NCBI GenBank assembly: GCA_900642245.1
Contig: CAAAJI010000071.1
Coordinates: 135,736-199,735, forward strand
Direction of reading: 5' to 3'
From: Fragilaria radians
Taxonomy: Eukaryota; Bacillariophyta; Fragilariophyceae; Fragilariales; Fragilariaceae
Length of the DNA: 64,000 bases
Below, piece by piece: positions 34,162 through 46,894 of the stretch. Numbering within the stretch: position 1 is the first letter of the stretch; each line of letters begins with the position of its first letter. The position numbers and the translations under genes were made by a program. The notes under the pieces were generated by a model, which saw only the letters and a program-made list of their open reading frames with translations, was not told where the DNA came from and ran no database searches.

Positions 34162-34181
34162 NNNNNNNNNNNNNNNNNNNN
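34162..34181. other. Assembly gap (20 N) between the two repeat copies
   Basis: Twenty N that separate the end of copy A (CACCGATTTTT) from the start of copy B (ATTTGAAAG). The small fixed-looking size and the position exactly at the repeat junction fit a placeholder between overlapping contig ends. Confidence 0.9.
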
Positions 34182-37100
34182 ATTTGAAAGTTTGTTGGCA
34201 GCAGCACTAATGTGCTTGTGACGTTTTTGGGTTCTCAACTCGTTTTGGGTGTCAACAGTTTGACACCTTACATGAATGAGATTCGTGTGACAAATGAAAT
34301 TCGAACGCTTGTAAGTACTTCCAAACACGGTAAAAAGTGGCACAACAAAAATTTGATACCTTAAAATAGGGTGCTATTTCATCAGGCATTATGACTAAAA
34401 GGATAACCAAACCTTATTTTACCACTGATGAAGCAATTGATTTGATGGGATCTATGACTCATGATTTCCTAGTCAAATGTATCTTAGAAGAATTCCACTA
34501 CCTAATTCCTTTGGTAAAATGACAGCATGAATAGTTTCCAGAAACATCTCAATGTGATTTTAAATCCGCATCACTTGCACTCTACATATTGCATCATCAG
34601 CAAAACAATGTGATTAAAGAATGAGCACACCCAACCTTCAAATATGCCAAATTATAACCTTATAAGTCCATTATTGTATTTTGCCTATATCTAAGGCTGA
34701 CAAAATTGAATATGGATTGAACGTATTTTTTTAATATAGAACAGTCAAAACCATAGATTTTAAATCAAAGAGTTATTTGGAAACTTTTTAATACTGTATC
34801 CCTGTTTGCTGAAGCATGCAAACCTTTGCGGAAGCAAGGCTGATGGTCATTGACTGTGTCAATACCCAATGGAAGTTATTAAATGATTATTTTAGCAATA
34901 AATCCAGGACATGTTGTAAAAGGGTTGTTTGTGTGGCTCTGATGGATGTTGCATGCTAATGGCCATTGTGAGTGTTTGAGGAATGATTATTTTTGTGGTA
35001 GTGTTGTATCACATAAGCCATCAAGACCTCTATGGCCTCTTGATACAAAGGTTTCTCTTATTTAATTGCACTATGCAATGATCATCACAGTGTTGTCCTA
35101 ATGAAACGAGTGACAAGCTGTTGAGGTTATAGAATATTGAGATATTACGTGCCTTATTGGAAAATGTTCTTCTGACATACTTGAATGACGGTTTGCTACA
35201 ATTGTAATTTTAGCAACTTAAGCGGTGACCGCATCTTGTTTCAAATGAAGATGGTGATGGCGTTTCTTCTGCACTTTCAAGAATGCAGTTATGCTGTTGA
35301 TTTTTGTAATCAAGGATCTTTTTCTCTGCAAGAACTGAGTTGACTATTTAGCTTTGTGAGAGAGAAAGAATGTATTGTAGATCGACGTTTGCATCAAAGT
35401 TTGGAACCAGAAACGTACATCACAACTACGTCATCAAACTGTGTACTTTAACGTGTAGAGGGGTTGCTAGCAGCTTCCATGAGACATGGCAGCTCTTCAA
35501 TGCCTTCCCAGATAATAACCATTGGGTCTTGTATATTTCAGATGAGTTCAATTACAGATTAGAAGCGCACAATAAGCTTGGGTTTTGCAGTTCACTTTCT
35601 GGCATTGAGCATATCAGCTGGGTAGAATTGACGGTGCCTGTCTTGAAATGTTTATGTTCACTGATGTACTTGGCATCAATGAGGCTAAATAGTTGTCTTT
35701 CCAGGTCATTTTCACCGCTGCCAACCTCTGATTGTACCTAGTAGGCAATTACCTTCACTTTGTCCTCAAGACGCTCAATGTTATCTTACTTTGGGATTCC
35801 ATGAGTCCCGGTTAGTACCTTGAAATAAAAATTGGAAAAATGTTGATACTTAAGTATTAAATTCTAAAGTGTCTACTCAACGATTGGAAAATAGCTCATT
35901 ATACGTATACATTTTCCGAACCGAGGCAGTTTAATTGTCGTCATTATTGCAGTAACGGTTTTTTCGAAAAAAATCTGTGCTCGAAACTGGTATGTCGCTT
36001 GTTCTTTGACCATTTACTTTATGGTTGGGATTTTATAGACATATTGGCTATTCAAAATGAGATGCAGGTGACTTCGTCCTACAAACTGCTTCTTTCTTGA
36101 CTTGAAAACTAGTTTTTTTCTGCTTATAGAAAACACTCTTGATCCCAGTTCACTGATGTACACGTTCTTAGATATCGCTTTGTACCGCAGTTTGTACAAT
36201 TAATGTTCGTCAAGTTTTCCATTTGCTTGTAGTGGGAAACAGATTCTTCGTGAAGTATCTCAGAAGTAACAATATGTTCCACTACTCCTATGCTCTAGAT
36301 AGCCTAAGAATGGTTTCTGTGAGTAACAAGAACGTTTGCGTCACCCCATGCAATGACATTTTTGGCATTGAACTACCACTCTTCCACAATCTATAGTACA
36401 CCAGGTCCAATGACTAAAAGGCACCTTTATATCATCAAAATGCATGTCTAAATGAATCCAAAATAACTGGAATTTTAAATGCCAAAAGTAAAGCTCTCAG
36501 ACGTGACAGAAAAATATCTTGATGGAAAGTTCATTCTGTGATGCTGAAAGTATGATATTTTCGTTACATTTGTGTATTAATACGCTCCTGAAATCATGCA
36601 TGGTTCTCCAGCCTTGCACCATAAATCCCTGGAACTACATGAAATAGCTGTCACTTGCGCACTATCCTTTTTTTTAATTTTCAACCAGCTTGTTAAACAA
36701 AGCATCACAAAAACAATTCTCCTCTAGTAGAATGTTTAAGGCCTTGCAATTGTCCTAGAGCTACTCCGGTCCTATCACTGCATTCCTTCAAGCTAGGATT
36801 TACAAAATTACTCTTTGATGGGTGTGTTAATGCGGTTAGTCCCGTAAGCTCACGAGCAAAACATCTGAAAGGGGAGCTGATCTGAATTCGAGTGTGTTGT
36901 ATATTGCCTCTACATCGAAATAATGAAAGACTTTATTCTCAAAGAACATGTTTAACTTCTGGCAGAAAATATAAAACGTCAATAACGAAGTAAACGAACT
37001 TTACATGCTATCTGGATTATCAAATTTATCATGTCTTATCAAAGTACATTAGCTTGAATATCTAATTGTAACAACGGATCGAATAATTCAAGTTTGACAT

Positions 37101-39628
37101 TCATATGAACTCAGACAGAATTTTAGCTGCTGGATAGACCCTGAAGTATTTATCACAGTTTTGGTGAAATCTGAAGCGTTGGTATGTTCCGGATTGCGTC
37201 CAAGTGTAAACGACTATTTTCCATCTTCAAGTAAACAACTACAAGTCACTCCAAAATAATTTTTAATTACCCAACGCTGGGCACATCTTCAATCAGTCAT
37301 CAAGCCCAAGAGTTAGACAAATTGAAAGCTTAAAGATACAGATAATGTAATTGATGCAATTGATTGACATCAAGCAACCAAGTATTCGAAAGGCGATGAG
37401 ATGCTGATGGAAGGCTGCTCTATGGCAGAACTTGGACGCGATGATGACGATGATGTGATAAAGGAGAGAAAATGATGTCTTGTTAACACATGTTATTTCA
37501 AATAGATTGGTTTGTACTTTGTTGATTATGTTCCATTCTAGCTTAAAATTAGAGCTAAACTTTACTGCTTTTTCTCATTCACTGGGTCAATCTACTTTTA
37601 GATTGTCTTACAATCTGGATAAAATGCATTCCTGGAAATACGCATTCAGTTGAGCATGTGACACACTCCTCTGTAATTGTAAAGTTCAGCCCATACCTTA
37701 AAATGGAGAATATTATCCCGACGCCCATTATTTTGTTGGAACCGAACGGTAGCCTTTGTCCTCGATTCACTTATTTCATAGCTGCTTGAAGAAATGTGAA
37801 AAGAGTTATGCCTTTACTATCAACTAAGTGTATCCCACAAATCAACAAGAGTGAAGGCTTGGTGAAGTATGCTCTGAATACGTAAGCCATGTCAGCCTCT
37901 TATTCCATAATTGAAATTAAAAATGATTGCATGACCTATCAATTGTCATGCAGAGGTGCCATAAAATTGCAAAAAGTTGAAGGTGACGATTAATGAGTGA
38001 TATTAGTTTCATTCTTTGTTTTGTTGCTGATTTGTCACTAATTGGTTGTCTTAACAGGCTAAGCCGAATGAGTTTTGTCTGAAAACCTAATGCTCTTCAG
38101 CAATTTTCACCTTTAAGCAATGCACCGTCTTCACGTCCACAACCAAATGTCATCCATTTACTCTTCAGCAATTACTATATCATTTCTCTCAAATATTTCA
38201 AACTTGACGATCACAATTAGCCACTAGGCAGGGCCTCCAACACCATATACTATCGGATAACAGGATCCAAATAAAACTTTCAACTCTGGCTCTAATGACT
38301 AGTGGCTGACAATGGCTCAGCAGTCATATGAAACGTTTGCATGGTCTTGCCGTTTTCCCATCAATAATTGAGAGGATCCTTTGACTTTAGACATTGTGAC
38401 AATGCCATTCAAGCCGCAAATCAGACTTTTGATGACGTTGGCTCCATTGTCGTCCATATTTGCAGCATGGGAAGAGAATCAGGTAGAAGTTGCCACACAG
38501 CCCTGCTAATCTGGCTGACACATCTAGTACATTTTTTGAGTCATGCACAGAAATAATGATACGGAGACAAGATTGAAACTATATATTTACAGATAGACGT
38601 ACACTCTGATCACAAGAAGTCTTGTGTACACTAATTACGTAAATTAGTCAGATGACATTGCGATTAATACTGATGAATTGGGTAGCATTCCTTATGCTGA
38701 ATGAAAAGCATGCGTTGAAGGATTTTATGACGTAAAAAAACTCGGGATCAAGCTTCACATTTTTGAATCCATGTGCTAAAAAATGGAGAAGCGTATTACT
38801 TCAAAGCTTCATCGTAAAACATCAGAAGATGTATCGTGAAATAATCCAAATGATGCAACCCTGTCTACAAGGTTGTTCCGCAGAAAAGTTGGTAGAATAA
38901 AGCAAAGTAAATTATTGAATTGAGTATGCTGTCCAACCCGTTGCAAGAAAGATTTGAATTCTAGTCCCTGTCATAATTAAGTACATCCAACCCTCAATAG
39001 GGTATCATCCACCAAATGACATTGACTTGGTTATATTTCAACTTGCGTCTATTGATGTATTCCTTTCAATATGTAGTCTTGCATGTATGTGGGAGAAGTT
39101 GGTCGTCATACATAAATGACCTTGAAATTTCTAAATACTTCTTGGATGCATTCTATAGGTTTTCCCATGTGAAGTAATAATAATTATTGTCGTAAACATG
39201 CTGCTGCATCAGATGTCATACAGGAATTCAATCACAAATGGCTGTTTGGCAACCCAAGACCAAAAACTAGGGATTGATATGTAGTTATTGGATCAAATCA
39301 AGTTCAATGCCAACTGTGTTTCTCGCCTTCATAGATTTGGATCTCCCTCCATAGCGCGCTTGAATTTTCAAGAGAATACCGGCATTGGCTACTGTAACGA
39401 TGGAAAAACTGGATTGTATCCATGAATGTGTCTACGCAACGGGGATATCACTCATCATACTAGAAAATCCACCGTATGTGCATCTAGTAGTTGTAGTATT
39501 CCATATCCAACCATTTACAAACTCATACACACTCAATTTGCCTGGAGTAACCTGATTGCCAACCAGGTTTACATTTGGTAAAGTCCCTGTCTCTATCGCC
39601 ATTTGCATTTCCCATTCCACCGAATTTT
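34182..39628. repeat. Large direct repeat, copy B
   Basis: About 5.4 kb, the partner of copy A. It begins with the same bases as 29145 and ends about 50 bp before the Nup155 start. It has the extra 551-bp block at 38061-38611. The longest frame (35370-35741) is broken in copy A and is not conserved, so I do not call it a gene. Broken minus-strand frames read LEDKVKVIAY-stop-VQSEVGSGEND, a decayed coiled-coil-like remnant. Confidence 0.9.
38061..38611. other. 551-bp block present in copy B only
   Basis: Copy A passes from TTAACTGGCT directly to ACAAGAAGTC (33066/33067); copy B has 551 bp in between. The ends (AAGCCGAATG, CACTCTGATC) show no terminal inverted repeat and no target-site duplication, so it may be an insertion or a deletion from copy A. 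It holds one short frame (38368-38556) without recognisable motifs. Confidence 0.6.
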
Positions 39629-39676
39629 AAGAGGGAATTTAGTGGACAATTACTTGTTGATACGAGAAACGAGTGA

Positions 39677-42600
39677 ATGACGACAACAACGTCAGCCATC
39701 GAGAAATATTGGCAGGATGACTTTTCCCCTCTCCAATTTGCCGGTAAAGCCATACGCCGCGAGCTCAGGGAAGACGAAATTGGTGGTGATCTTCATCGTA
39801 TGATTTTGGAAAATGGAAGTTCGAGTCATCTCTACTTTTCATGTGACAAGTCTTTTCAGTACGAAAGAACGATTCCGCTTCCTCCGCGGTTAGCGGCTGA
39901 AGCCAAGAATGTGTCTAAATCATTATTAATGGGCCTTCTACAAGATGCCTCTCTTGCATGGATGAGTGTTGACCATAAATTATTTCTATGGCCCATTGAA
40001 GAAGATGAAAACTTTTTTAGAGTTAGAAATTACGAATAAACAAAACATTGTTTGTGTTGGGATTGCGAAACCCAAGAATGGTACGTTTGCATTTTCTTAA
40101 TTTCTATATCATGAGATCTTATATCTGATATCTACTGGGCATCTTTTGTAACCTAGGAGTCTTTAAAGATTTTGTGGAATGGTCTTTGATGGTAGCCACT
40201 CATGACGAAGTCATGCTTTGTGCCCTAGCTCGTCAGAAGGGAAAACTGTATGTTGTTCCAACCCGTTACATCCTTCCCACTGACAATAATCCAATTGTCA
40301 GTATTTGTGGACTTCCCGACGGAAGAATTTTTCATGGGTGGCTTTGATGGATCTTTATTTGAATTCGCGTATGAAAATGTTGTTTCGGCGAAACTTCCAA
40401 CGAAAACACAAGAACAAAAGCTGGAAGAATTCTACGATGGGAACGCCAACGAATTGGATGTGGTATCCAATGGAGGATCTTCAAACTTCATCAGGAAAGG
40501 CAAACGCGCCTTATCAGCATTTCTTGGATCATCTGATCGCCCTCAAAAGTGTCGTAAATTGAATCACTCCATTAAAGGGTTTTCCGCGATTGCCAGCGTC
40601 ATAGTTCCAGACTGGTTACTTAAGGTCCCAGTCACCTTATTTGGCCCTTCGAACTATGGACCAATGGAAAAAATTATTTATGATTCAGAGCGTTCATTCC
40701 TTTACACGTTGTCTTCTCGCGGAGCCATTTGTGTTTATGACGTGCGAAAAAAAAATCTTTCACTCCAGGCTTCCATCGACTGTGTTAGCGTCGCTAGGCA
40801 ATATCTATCATCAGTCGCTAAGGGTCACATGTATTCGTCTTCGTCGTCCATTGAATTTTTAGGGGGAGGTGCTTCGGCTCACGCTGGGGTTGGAGGCATG
40901 GATGGGGCTCGATCAATACTCAGATTGACCGACACTGAAGTGAAGGGAAATATTTTGACACCATCATCTCTTCACATCCTTCACAGAAGAGAAAGCAGTC
41001 GACTGACACTCCTTGCTGTGACTGCCAGTGGGATTCGTTATTATCTCACCGCTCTATCACTTACAGTAAAGCAGCAAACCCCGGATCTCGCAGATAGAAT
41101 TGTTTTGTGTCACATCCGTGCTCCACCACCGATTGATACATCAATTGGAAGTCTCAAAGAATCCTTTGACGATCGTGATGTTCCAGGAGGTTTGATTCCA
41201 GAGCTCCTCCCGGGTATGTCTGTTGATGCATCATATTATGTTAATGGACATTTATTGCTTGCATTACAAAAACCTCAACGTTCAACCGAGGTAATGGATG
41301 ATACTGTGGGAAGTCTAATAGTTGGTACAACTCCAGATCATGTGGCACGAAAAGTTATAAATGTTGAAAATAGAATTGTAAGAGAATTACCAGGTGGCAT
41401 CGCCGAAGCTGTATCGTTGCCTGCTCCTCAACTTCCCGGTGGAAGAATTATTGATGTTGTGGGACTTGGAAGTTCCTGTGATCCAGCCTTGATGCATTTG
41501 ATCCTTCATTCTCAAACTCCTTCTGATAGTGAGCTTAGTGTGGGACTTGTGTCTTCATTCCTTCCAAGAACTGAAATTCAGTCAATTGATCAAAAACAGA
41601 CAGCCTCCACAGGTTCATCAGACATAGTTCGTTCAGCCTCTTTGGTAAAAGCGAATGCACCAAAACTTTCAAAAAGTAGCATAGCACTTCAGGTTTTCAC
41701 TAATTTCTTACTGTCTCGCCCTTTGGGATATGGTTTGTCATTCCAAAGCACTCTGCCAGTCCCTAGCACCGTACAAGAGCAGCGATACAGGGTATCCAAT
41801 CGTTATGGATCTGAAGGATTCAGTTTAACAGCGTGCGAAATTGAGAAAACGAATGATCGAACTAGGAGGTCGGGCCAAAGCATGTCTTCACGCTTGAGTC
41901 GATGGCTTCTCTGTCCTGAAATAGTCCCTCTAAAGGAATCTTCACTCGCTCACATAATCCCATCAACACGTACTGTTGCGATATCTGTGGGAGGAATCCA
42001 TTTTTTCAAGCGTAATTCGATACTTACCCGGCTTGCTGAAACCCTCGCAATTGCAGGTCCTAATATTTCCCGTGATTACCGTGTAATCGAATTCTGTAAC
42101 AACTTTGGAGCGACACAGTTCTGTTCGATGTGCTTTACTCTTGTAATAGGATGCGGTCCAGCGAAAGGAAGTAGTGATACGGCTGCTGGGCTAAAAACTA
42201 GAGCTTTGAAAGCCGCATTTGGATGTGGTGGAGAGCCGCGTCTCATTGCGAAAGCAGTGGTTGGGGAGCTTATGAATAATGTTATCTTAGAAGATGTTTC
42301 TTCTGATAAATTTGTACCTCGAGGTTATGAATTTTCCCCGTCATTTTTGAGCCAAGCATTGATCTCTTTGGCAGCCAGACTTCTTCGCCCCATCTGGTAT
42401 AAGCCTGTTGTAGTCGTAACTGAAGGTCGGAGGATAAAGGTAACTGGGGAGAAAACAAAAAATTTACCTGCGAAAGTAGAGTTATTGCTTGAAGACTCTG
42501 TATTAGAAGAAGTTAGAGCTCCACTCTATGCTTTGATGCAACTCATGAAGAAGCACTTTCAGCGAGCTATTTCTGAGGTTCCTGGAATTTCTGCGGAAGA

Positions 42601-44909
42601 TAGTAATAAAATGGAAATCGACGAATCAAGCGTGGTGACAGGAAGCATGAGATTTCAGGGACATCTTCGGCGACAAAACAATTCGACAGATGTACTGACA
42701 ATGGAGGAGGCTATCGCCACTGCTAGGCGTATCGAGGAACGAAATCTTCATGTGCTGTATCGTCTGATTTCTCGGTCTGTTCAGCTTTTGGATCTAATCT
42801 CACTACTCAAACGTGCGCAATTTATGCCTGATCTTCCAGAAGTTGAGTGGGGTCTTTTGCATGGACTGACTACGTCACAGTTAGTAGAATGCAGAGACGC
42901 TCAAGATAGAATTGAAACTCTTTTGAATTCGCTCGTTTGTACAACATATGGAGGTGACCATTTTCCTCCTAGCGCAGATTCCGACGATATTGCACGCTCC
43001 CTTTCAAGTCAATGTTATCTTTATTTTTCAACCGCCACAAGCCTATCGTATTACGGATTCCGAGCCGCAAATGAAGCCCTACATGCTCCACCAATGTCAG
43101 CTAAGCGTGGTACATTCTCTAAACAGACCATTGATATTTTCAAGAAGGCAGCATCATTTTGGTCTAGTGCAAATTTGATTACCGGGCGCTTCATGCATTG
43201 TGGGGAAGCAAAATCCTACGATGAAATGGCTGACTTGGCCTTGCGTCATCATAGTCCCTTGGCTAAGGCTGCTTCAGCGTTAGCAATGATTGGTGAATAC
43301 GTAGCAATTGTTGACATCTGTAACATTACTGCTGGAAATTTTCATGCTGAGAACGGAGGAAAGATCATTTCGACCAATGAAAACATAGGTTTTTCATGGG
43401 AAAGAAATCTGTACCATCGTGTTGTTAAAGATTTGAATACAACAGACGAATCATCGTCCTCAGGTTCTGATGCCATTGTTGTAGCTGCTTTAGTTACACC
43501 AAAAGATGCTATCTCCACATGCCACGCAATAATCTTGTTTTTCTTGCAGTCTTTGCTTAAGAGTGAGGCCACCGAAGACAGTAAAAATAGAATGATATCA
43601 GCATGTGCAGCTTCATCAGATTTAGAGTTTCGGGTAGCGTTTTTCGAATTCCTCGTTCGAACCAAAAATGAGCATCTATTAGTCAAAATAGACAGTCCCG
43701 CGGTAGAAAATTGGCTTGATTCGAACAAAGATCCTAATCTCAAATGGCAATACTATGTGCTGCAACGAAAAAATAAAGAAGCTGGGGAGCTGATGTGGAA
43801 TCTCGCCACCGCTTCGGATAATACTTCCTTAGAAGAAAGAATACTTTATCTTGAGCGTTCACAAACTTCCTTTAACAGCGCTGCCAGTTCTGACTCAGTT
43901 GAATCTCCAAACGGAAAACAAAAGCGATTGGAGCTCGAAAACAAGAGAATCAGAGCTAGCGAATATCTTGACGTCGCGCGACTTCAAGAGCGAACATTGA
44001 AAGCTGTAAGGTCGCTTGTCCTTGAAAGCGATCTCGAGGATGAAAAACTTTTGAAACTTGAGACAAGTTTGATTGACGTGTCTGACCTTTATAATGATTA
44101 CGCTGCAAAATTGGAACTTCATGAAGTATGTCTTCATATTCTGCGGTCATGTCGATACAATGATATGGTTACCATTGAGTTACTATGGCAGAGAATAATT
44201 TGCCAAGAAATTATGCCTTGCTCTACCAAGTCTCAGGCTACGTACGATTTACTTTGCAGTCTCTTAGGTGGTGATAGAGGGACTGTCGAACTTGTACCTT
44301 TTGATGGCAAAACAGCTTCCCATCCTATTTTTGAAACAGGATTCTGGATTGATCGCTTGAAGAGTGGCTTAATTCCACTAGGTACTGAGCTTTATGGTAA
44401 AGGATATGAGTATATAATCCCTGTTGACTTTCTGGTAACCACATTGGAAGGTGAGTCGATTTTTCATCCGCTTTTGCGTATTGATAATTCTAACAATAAT
44501 TTCAGGACTTCGTCATTCATGTGAGGTCTACCCAAGCCAGCCTTGGCCTTTGCAAATTTTGCTATCGATTGGCATTTCCTTTCCGGATCTCCTTCAAGCT
44601 TTCGAGAGCGTATTTGAAGGAGAGACACGAGCCATAATGGGAACACCGGATCCCCTTTCTCAGTTTTTGAGCCTCAAGACCGTCGTGGAGGTATTGGAAG
44701 AATGGTTAACGGTGGCGATGAACGGAGTGAAACAAAATCGAGCCTATCGAGAATTAAATGCCAGTATTGGGATTGGCTCACGTCTCTTAAATAGGATTGA
44801 CGAATACAAAGCTAGTTTAGAAGAACTTTCTTCTTTCTGTGGCGTAGATAAAGTTCGGCGCCTGATCGATCGGTTAGTCCGAGTTGAGGAGTCTATCCGA
44901 AGAATTTAA
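39677..44909 (+). CDS. NUP155: Nucleoporin Nup155 (scaffold nucleoporin), two one-base frame breaks
   Basis: Three exons: 39677-40080, 40157-44450 and 44506-44909. Introns are 76 bp (GTACGT...CCTAG) and 55 bp (GTGAGT...TTTCAG); about 1699 residues once two single-base breaks are ignored. Nup155 is an inner-ring scaffold of the nuclear pore. The N-terminal beta-propeller begins AWMSVDHKLFLW, then VCVGIAKPKNGVFKDFVEWS, HDEVMLCALARQKG and PTRYILPTDNNPIVSICGLP; the rest is the alpha-solenoid (FWSSANLITGRFMHCGEAK, HHSPLAKAASALAMIGEY). Breaks: a T run at 40013-40018 has six T where five keep frame (NFLELEITNKQN), and a T run at 40328-40332 has five where four keep frame (GRIFMGGFDGSLFEF). Both fall in conserved propeller sequence. 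Either they are sequencing errors or this allele is damaged; the former is more likely as the other ~1500 codons are intact. Confidence 0.88.
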
Positions 44910-45095
44910 AATAGCCCCGCTACACTATAAAATGACTTATCTCACAACCATGAATCTTTTGTAGAGTAGAGTATGTAATTAAATCTTAATCTATAACATT
45001 TCTCCTCAAATTTGAGCAAATTCATTCTTCAGCCTTCAAACCAATAATCCAACTTTAAACAGAGCCATTATTAGCAACATTTATTGATTATACTT
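44910..45095. other. Short convergent spacer
   Basis: Between the 3' ends of Nup155 and the cytochrome b5 gene. AT-rich; likely 3' UTRs. Nothing else seen. Confidence 0.4.
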
Positions 45096-45677
45096 TTAAC
45101 ATATGATACACTGTTCATTCTTTCCAAAATTATGTCCGCTTCCAGGACAATTGCATACAGTTCCAACTTTGTATTTCCGCCAAAGCCTACGGGCTCCTTT
45201 AGAGTGGAAATCAAAGTCGACAGAACAATCTGCAGCACCACCAGATTTCTTTAGTATACTCTCTCGACCACCCGGGTGATTATCAATATACTGAGTTGCA
45301 TCATAAATTCCATCTCCAACAACTAACCAAGCTGATCCGGCATGATTATGACGCCTTATCTGACAGATAGTAAAGCACTTTTCAGTCTCGGTATGGCTCA
45401 TGAAGTTGTTAAAGGAATGAGACATCAACAAGCATTTTTCATAACAGTTGAGACATTTTTCGTTGCCACACCGATCTGCACAATGAGGACATGCATCACA
45501 ATCATTTTCCTCGCTTGAATCAAGAGATTCTGAAGCCTCGATCATTAACCCAGCACCTAGAGTTTTTAAGTTGTCCTCTGAATCGATCATGTCAAGACTG
45601 TGCACATTGCTTTGATGATGCAAGGGTACTAATTGGTGATGGAGTAAGTGTTCATTGCTTGACGACGTGATAGCCAT
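45096..45677 (-). CDS. Cytochrome b5-domain protein with Cys-rich region and CaaX-like end
   Basis: Single exon, 193 residues. A His/Ser-rich head is followed by a Cys cluster (about 60-85: CDACPHCADRCGNEKCLNCY), which could bind metal. Then comes a cytochrome b5 domain (about 107-175) with the haem-binding HPGG (IDNHPGGRES) and the second axial His in FDFHSKGARRL. The last residues are EQCIIC, so the final four (CIIC) fit a CaaX prenylation motif that would tether it to a membrane; there is no membrane helix. A b5 domain normally gives electrons to desaturases, P450s or reductases; the partner here is unknown. The Cys cluster and the prenyl motif are unusual for this domain. The domain call is firm; the prenylation is inferred. 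Confidence 0.85.
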   Translation of the reverse strand: MAITSSSNEHLLHHQLVPLHHQSNVHSLDMIDSEDNLKTLGAGLMIEASESLDSSEENDCDACPHCADRCGNEKCLNCYEKCLLMSHSFNNFMSHTETEKCFTICQIRRHNHAGSAWLVVGDGIYDATQYIDNHPGGRESILKKSGGAADCSVDFDFHSKGARRLWRKYKVGTVCNCPGSGHNFGKNEQCIIC

Positions 45678-46262
45678 GGCTTGAATGATGAATCAACGAA
45701 CCCGTCACTAACTATGACCTAAAATTGCTGAAGACGTGGAGTAACTTCCCCAATAGTTGTTCGCATTTAGTCCCGAGACCCGATGAGGTCGATATTGCGT
45801 CCGGTTCGTGTCTTTGAAGTGTAATCTCCGACGTTTCGGTCTCTTCTGGAGTTCAGTGATGTCACTCAATTGCCCAATATTTGGCAATTTAGGTAATGGG
45901 AGTGCATTGACACGCGCCATGTTCGTGTCGACGTGCGTTCGGGTCCATACATTCTTAAACACAGACAGAAAATAAATATCGGAAACCTTTTGCTAATTTG
46001 TCACAGACAAAATATGCATCGCTTTCACATTCAGACGGGTACCAACCAGAAGCTGTGACAGAGAAACGTACAACTTGTTCCCACGTTATTTCGATGCTGA
46101 TGATGACGTATGATTTTGTTTATCGGCTGACGTGCAGTGAAAAACGTCCGTGTTGCCAAATACTAGTCACAAAGCGGTGCACAAAATAATTCTTCTCATT
46201 CCATAGCATAAATTCGCATTAGTCTCTACCGAACAACGCATTAATTACACTCGTTTCACACA
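45678..46262. other. Divergent spacer between cytochrome b5 and deaminase genes
   Basis: Holds the putative promoters of both genes. A minus-strand frame at 45962-45708 is discussed among the rejected items. No defined regulatory site recognised. Confidence 0.4.
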
Positions 46263-46357
46263 ATGTCTGGAAAAACGATTGCACTCATCGGCACGGCGGC
46301 AGTGGCTGTTGCAATTTCTTTGTACATGTACAAGAAACAAAAGGCAGTGAAGAAAGA
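46263..46357 (+). CDS. Alternative first exon (1a) of the deaminase gene
   Basis: ATG at 46263; 31 codons plus two bases, then a GTACGT donor at 46358. It encodes a membrane-anchor-like segment (TIALIGTAAVAVAISLYMYK) followed by a Lys-rich tail (KKQKAVKKE). It ends in the same phase as exon 1b (46895-46992), and both peptides share the pattern GK..I..GT.A...AISL, so they look like a duplicated exon. Either could splice to 47065. No coding exon between the two could be its own partner. Confidence 0.6.
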
Positions 46358-46894
46358 GTACGTTGAACGTCTTTGTTGTCCTTGAAGTCGAGAAGATAAT
46401 CTGGTTTGAAAATGTGGGATCTTCGTGCTTGCGGGTATCGAAATAAAAGAGAAATGACAAATTTAAATCTCTAACATCTTTTTCTCCCCACGAAGGTAAT
46501 TATTCAGGTTACATATAAAAATGGCAATTTGAACGATGAACTCTGAAAGGACACAGACAAGGAAGTACTGTCTTGATAGTTAAGCATCCTAAAATACGAT
46601 CATTTGAAGAATTAATCAAATTTTCCATAAAAATAAATCTTTTTGAGAAAATCTATCTTGCTAGTAGGTAGCACCGCTAATTTCGTTCACTTTCGTTTTG
46701 TCGCAAGGCGTTTAGGGGAAGAATTCAGAAAGAGATTGCGTTCCAAACTTTCAGCAATAGTCAGTCATTGGAGTTGTGGCTGATTCGTAGTACGTATCTC
46801 ACTACCGTGCTACTTGTCCAATTTGAACTGGAAAAAATTCTTCTTCATCGGAATTTTTCATTTGTTTTCCAATTCGGAAACGCATCGAGGAAAA

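Noticed and set aside
35370..35741. 123-codon plus-strand frame inside copy B
   Set aside because: The same place in copy A (around 30360-30730) has stops, and the text has no known motif, so it is not a conserved gene.
39960..40020. An intron ending at the acceptor-like CTTTTTTAG at 40020 in Nup155
   Set aside because: It would remove SVDHKLFLW, a conserved propeller block, and would be about 50 bp with a poor donor. One extra T is simpler.
45708..45962. Minus-strand open frame (ARVNALPLPKLPNIGQLSD...) just upstream of the cytochrome b5 gene
   Set aside because: It lies 31 bp from the cytochrome b5 ATG, has no recognisable domain and could be 5' UTR with a chance frame. No strong splice pair joins it to the b5 exon.
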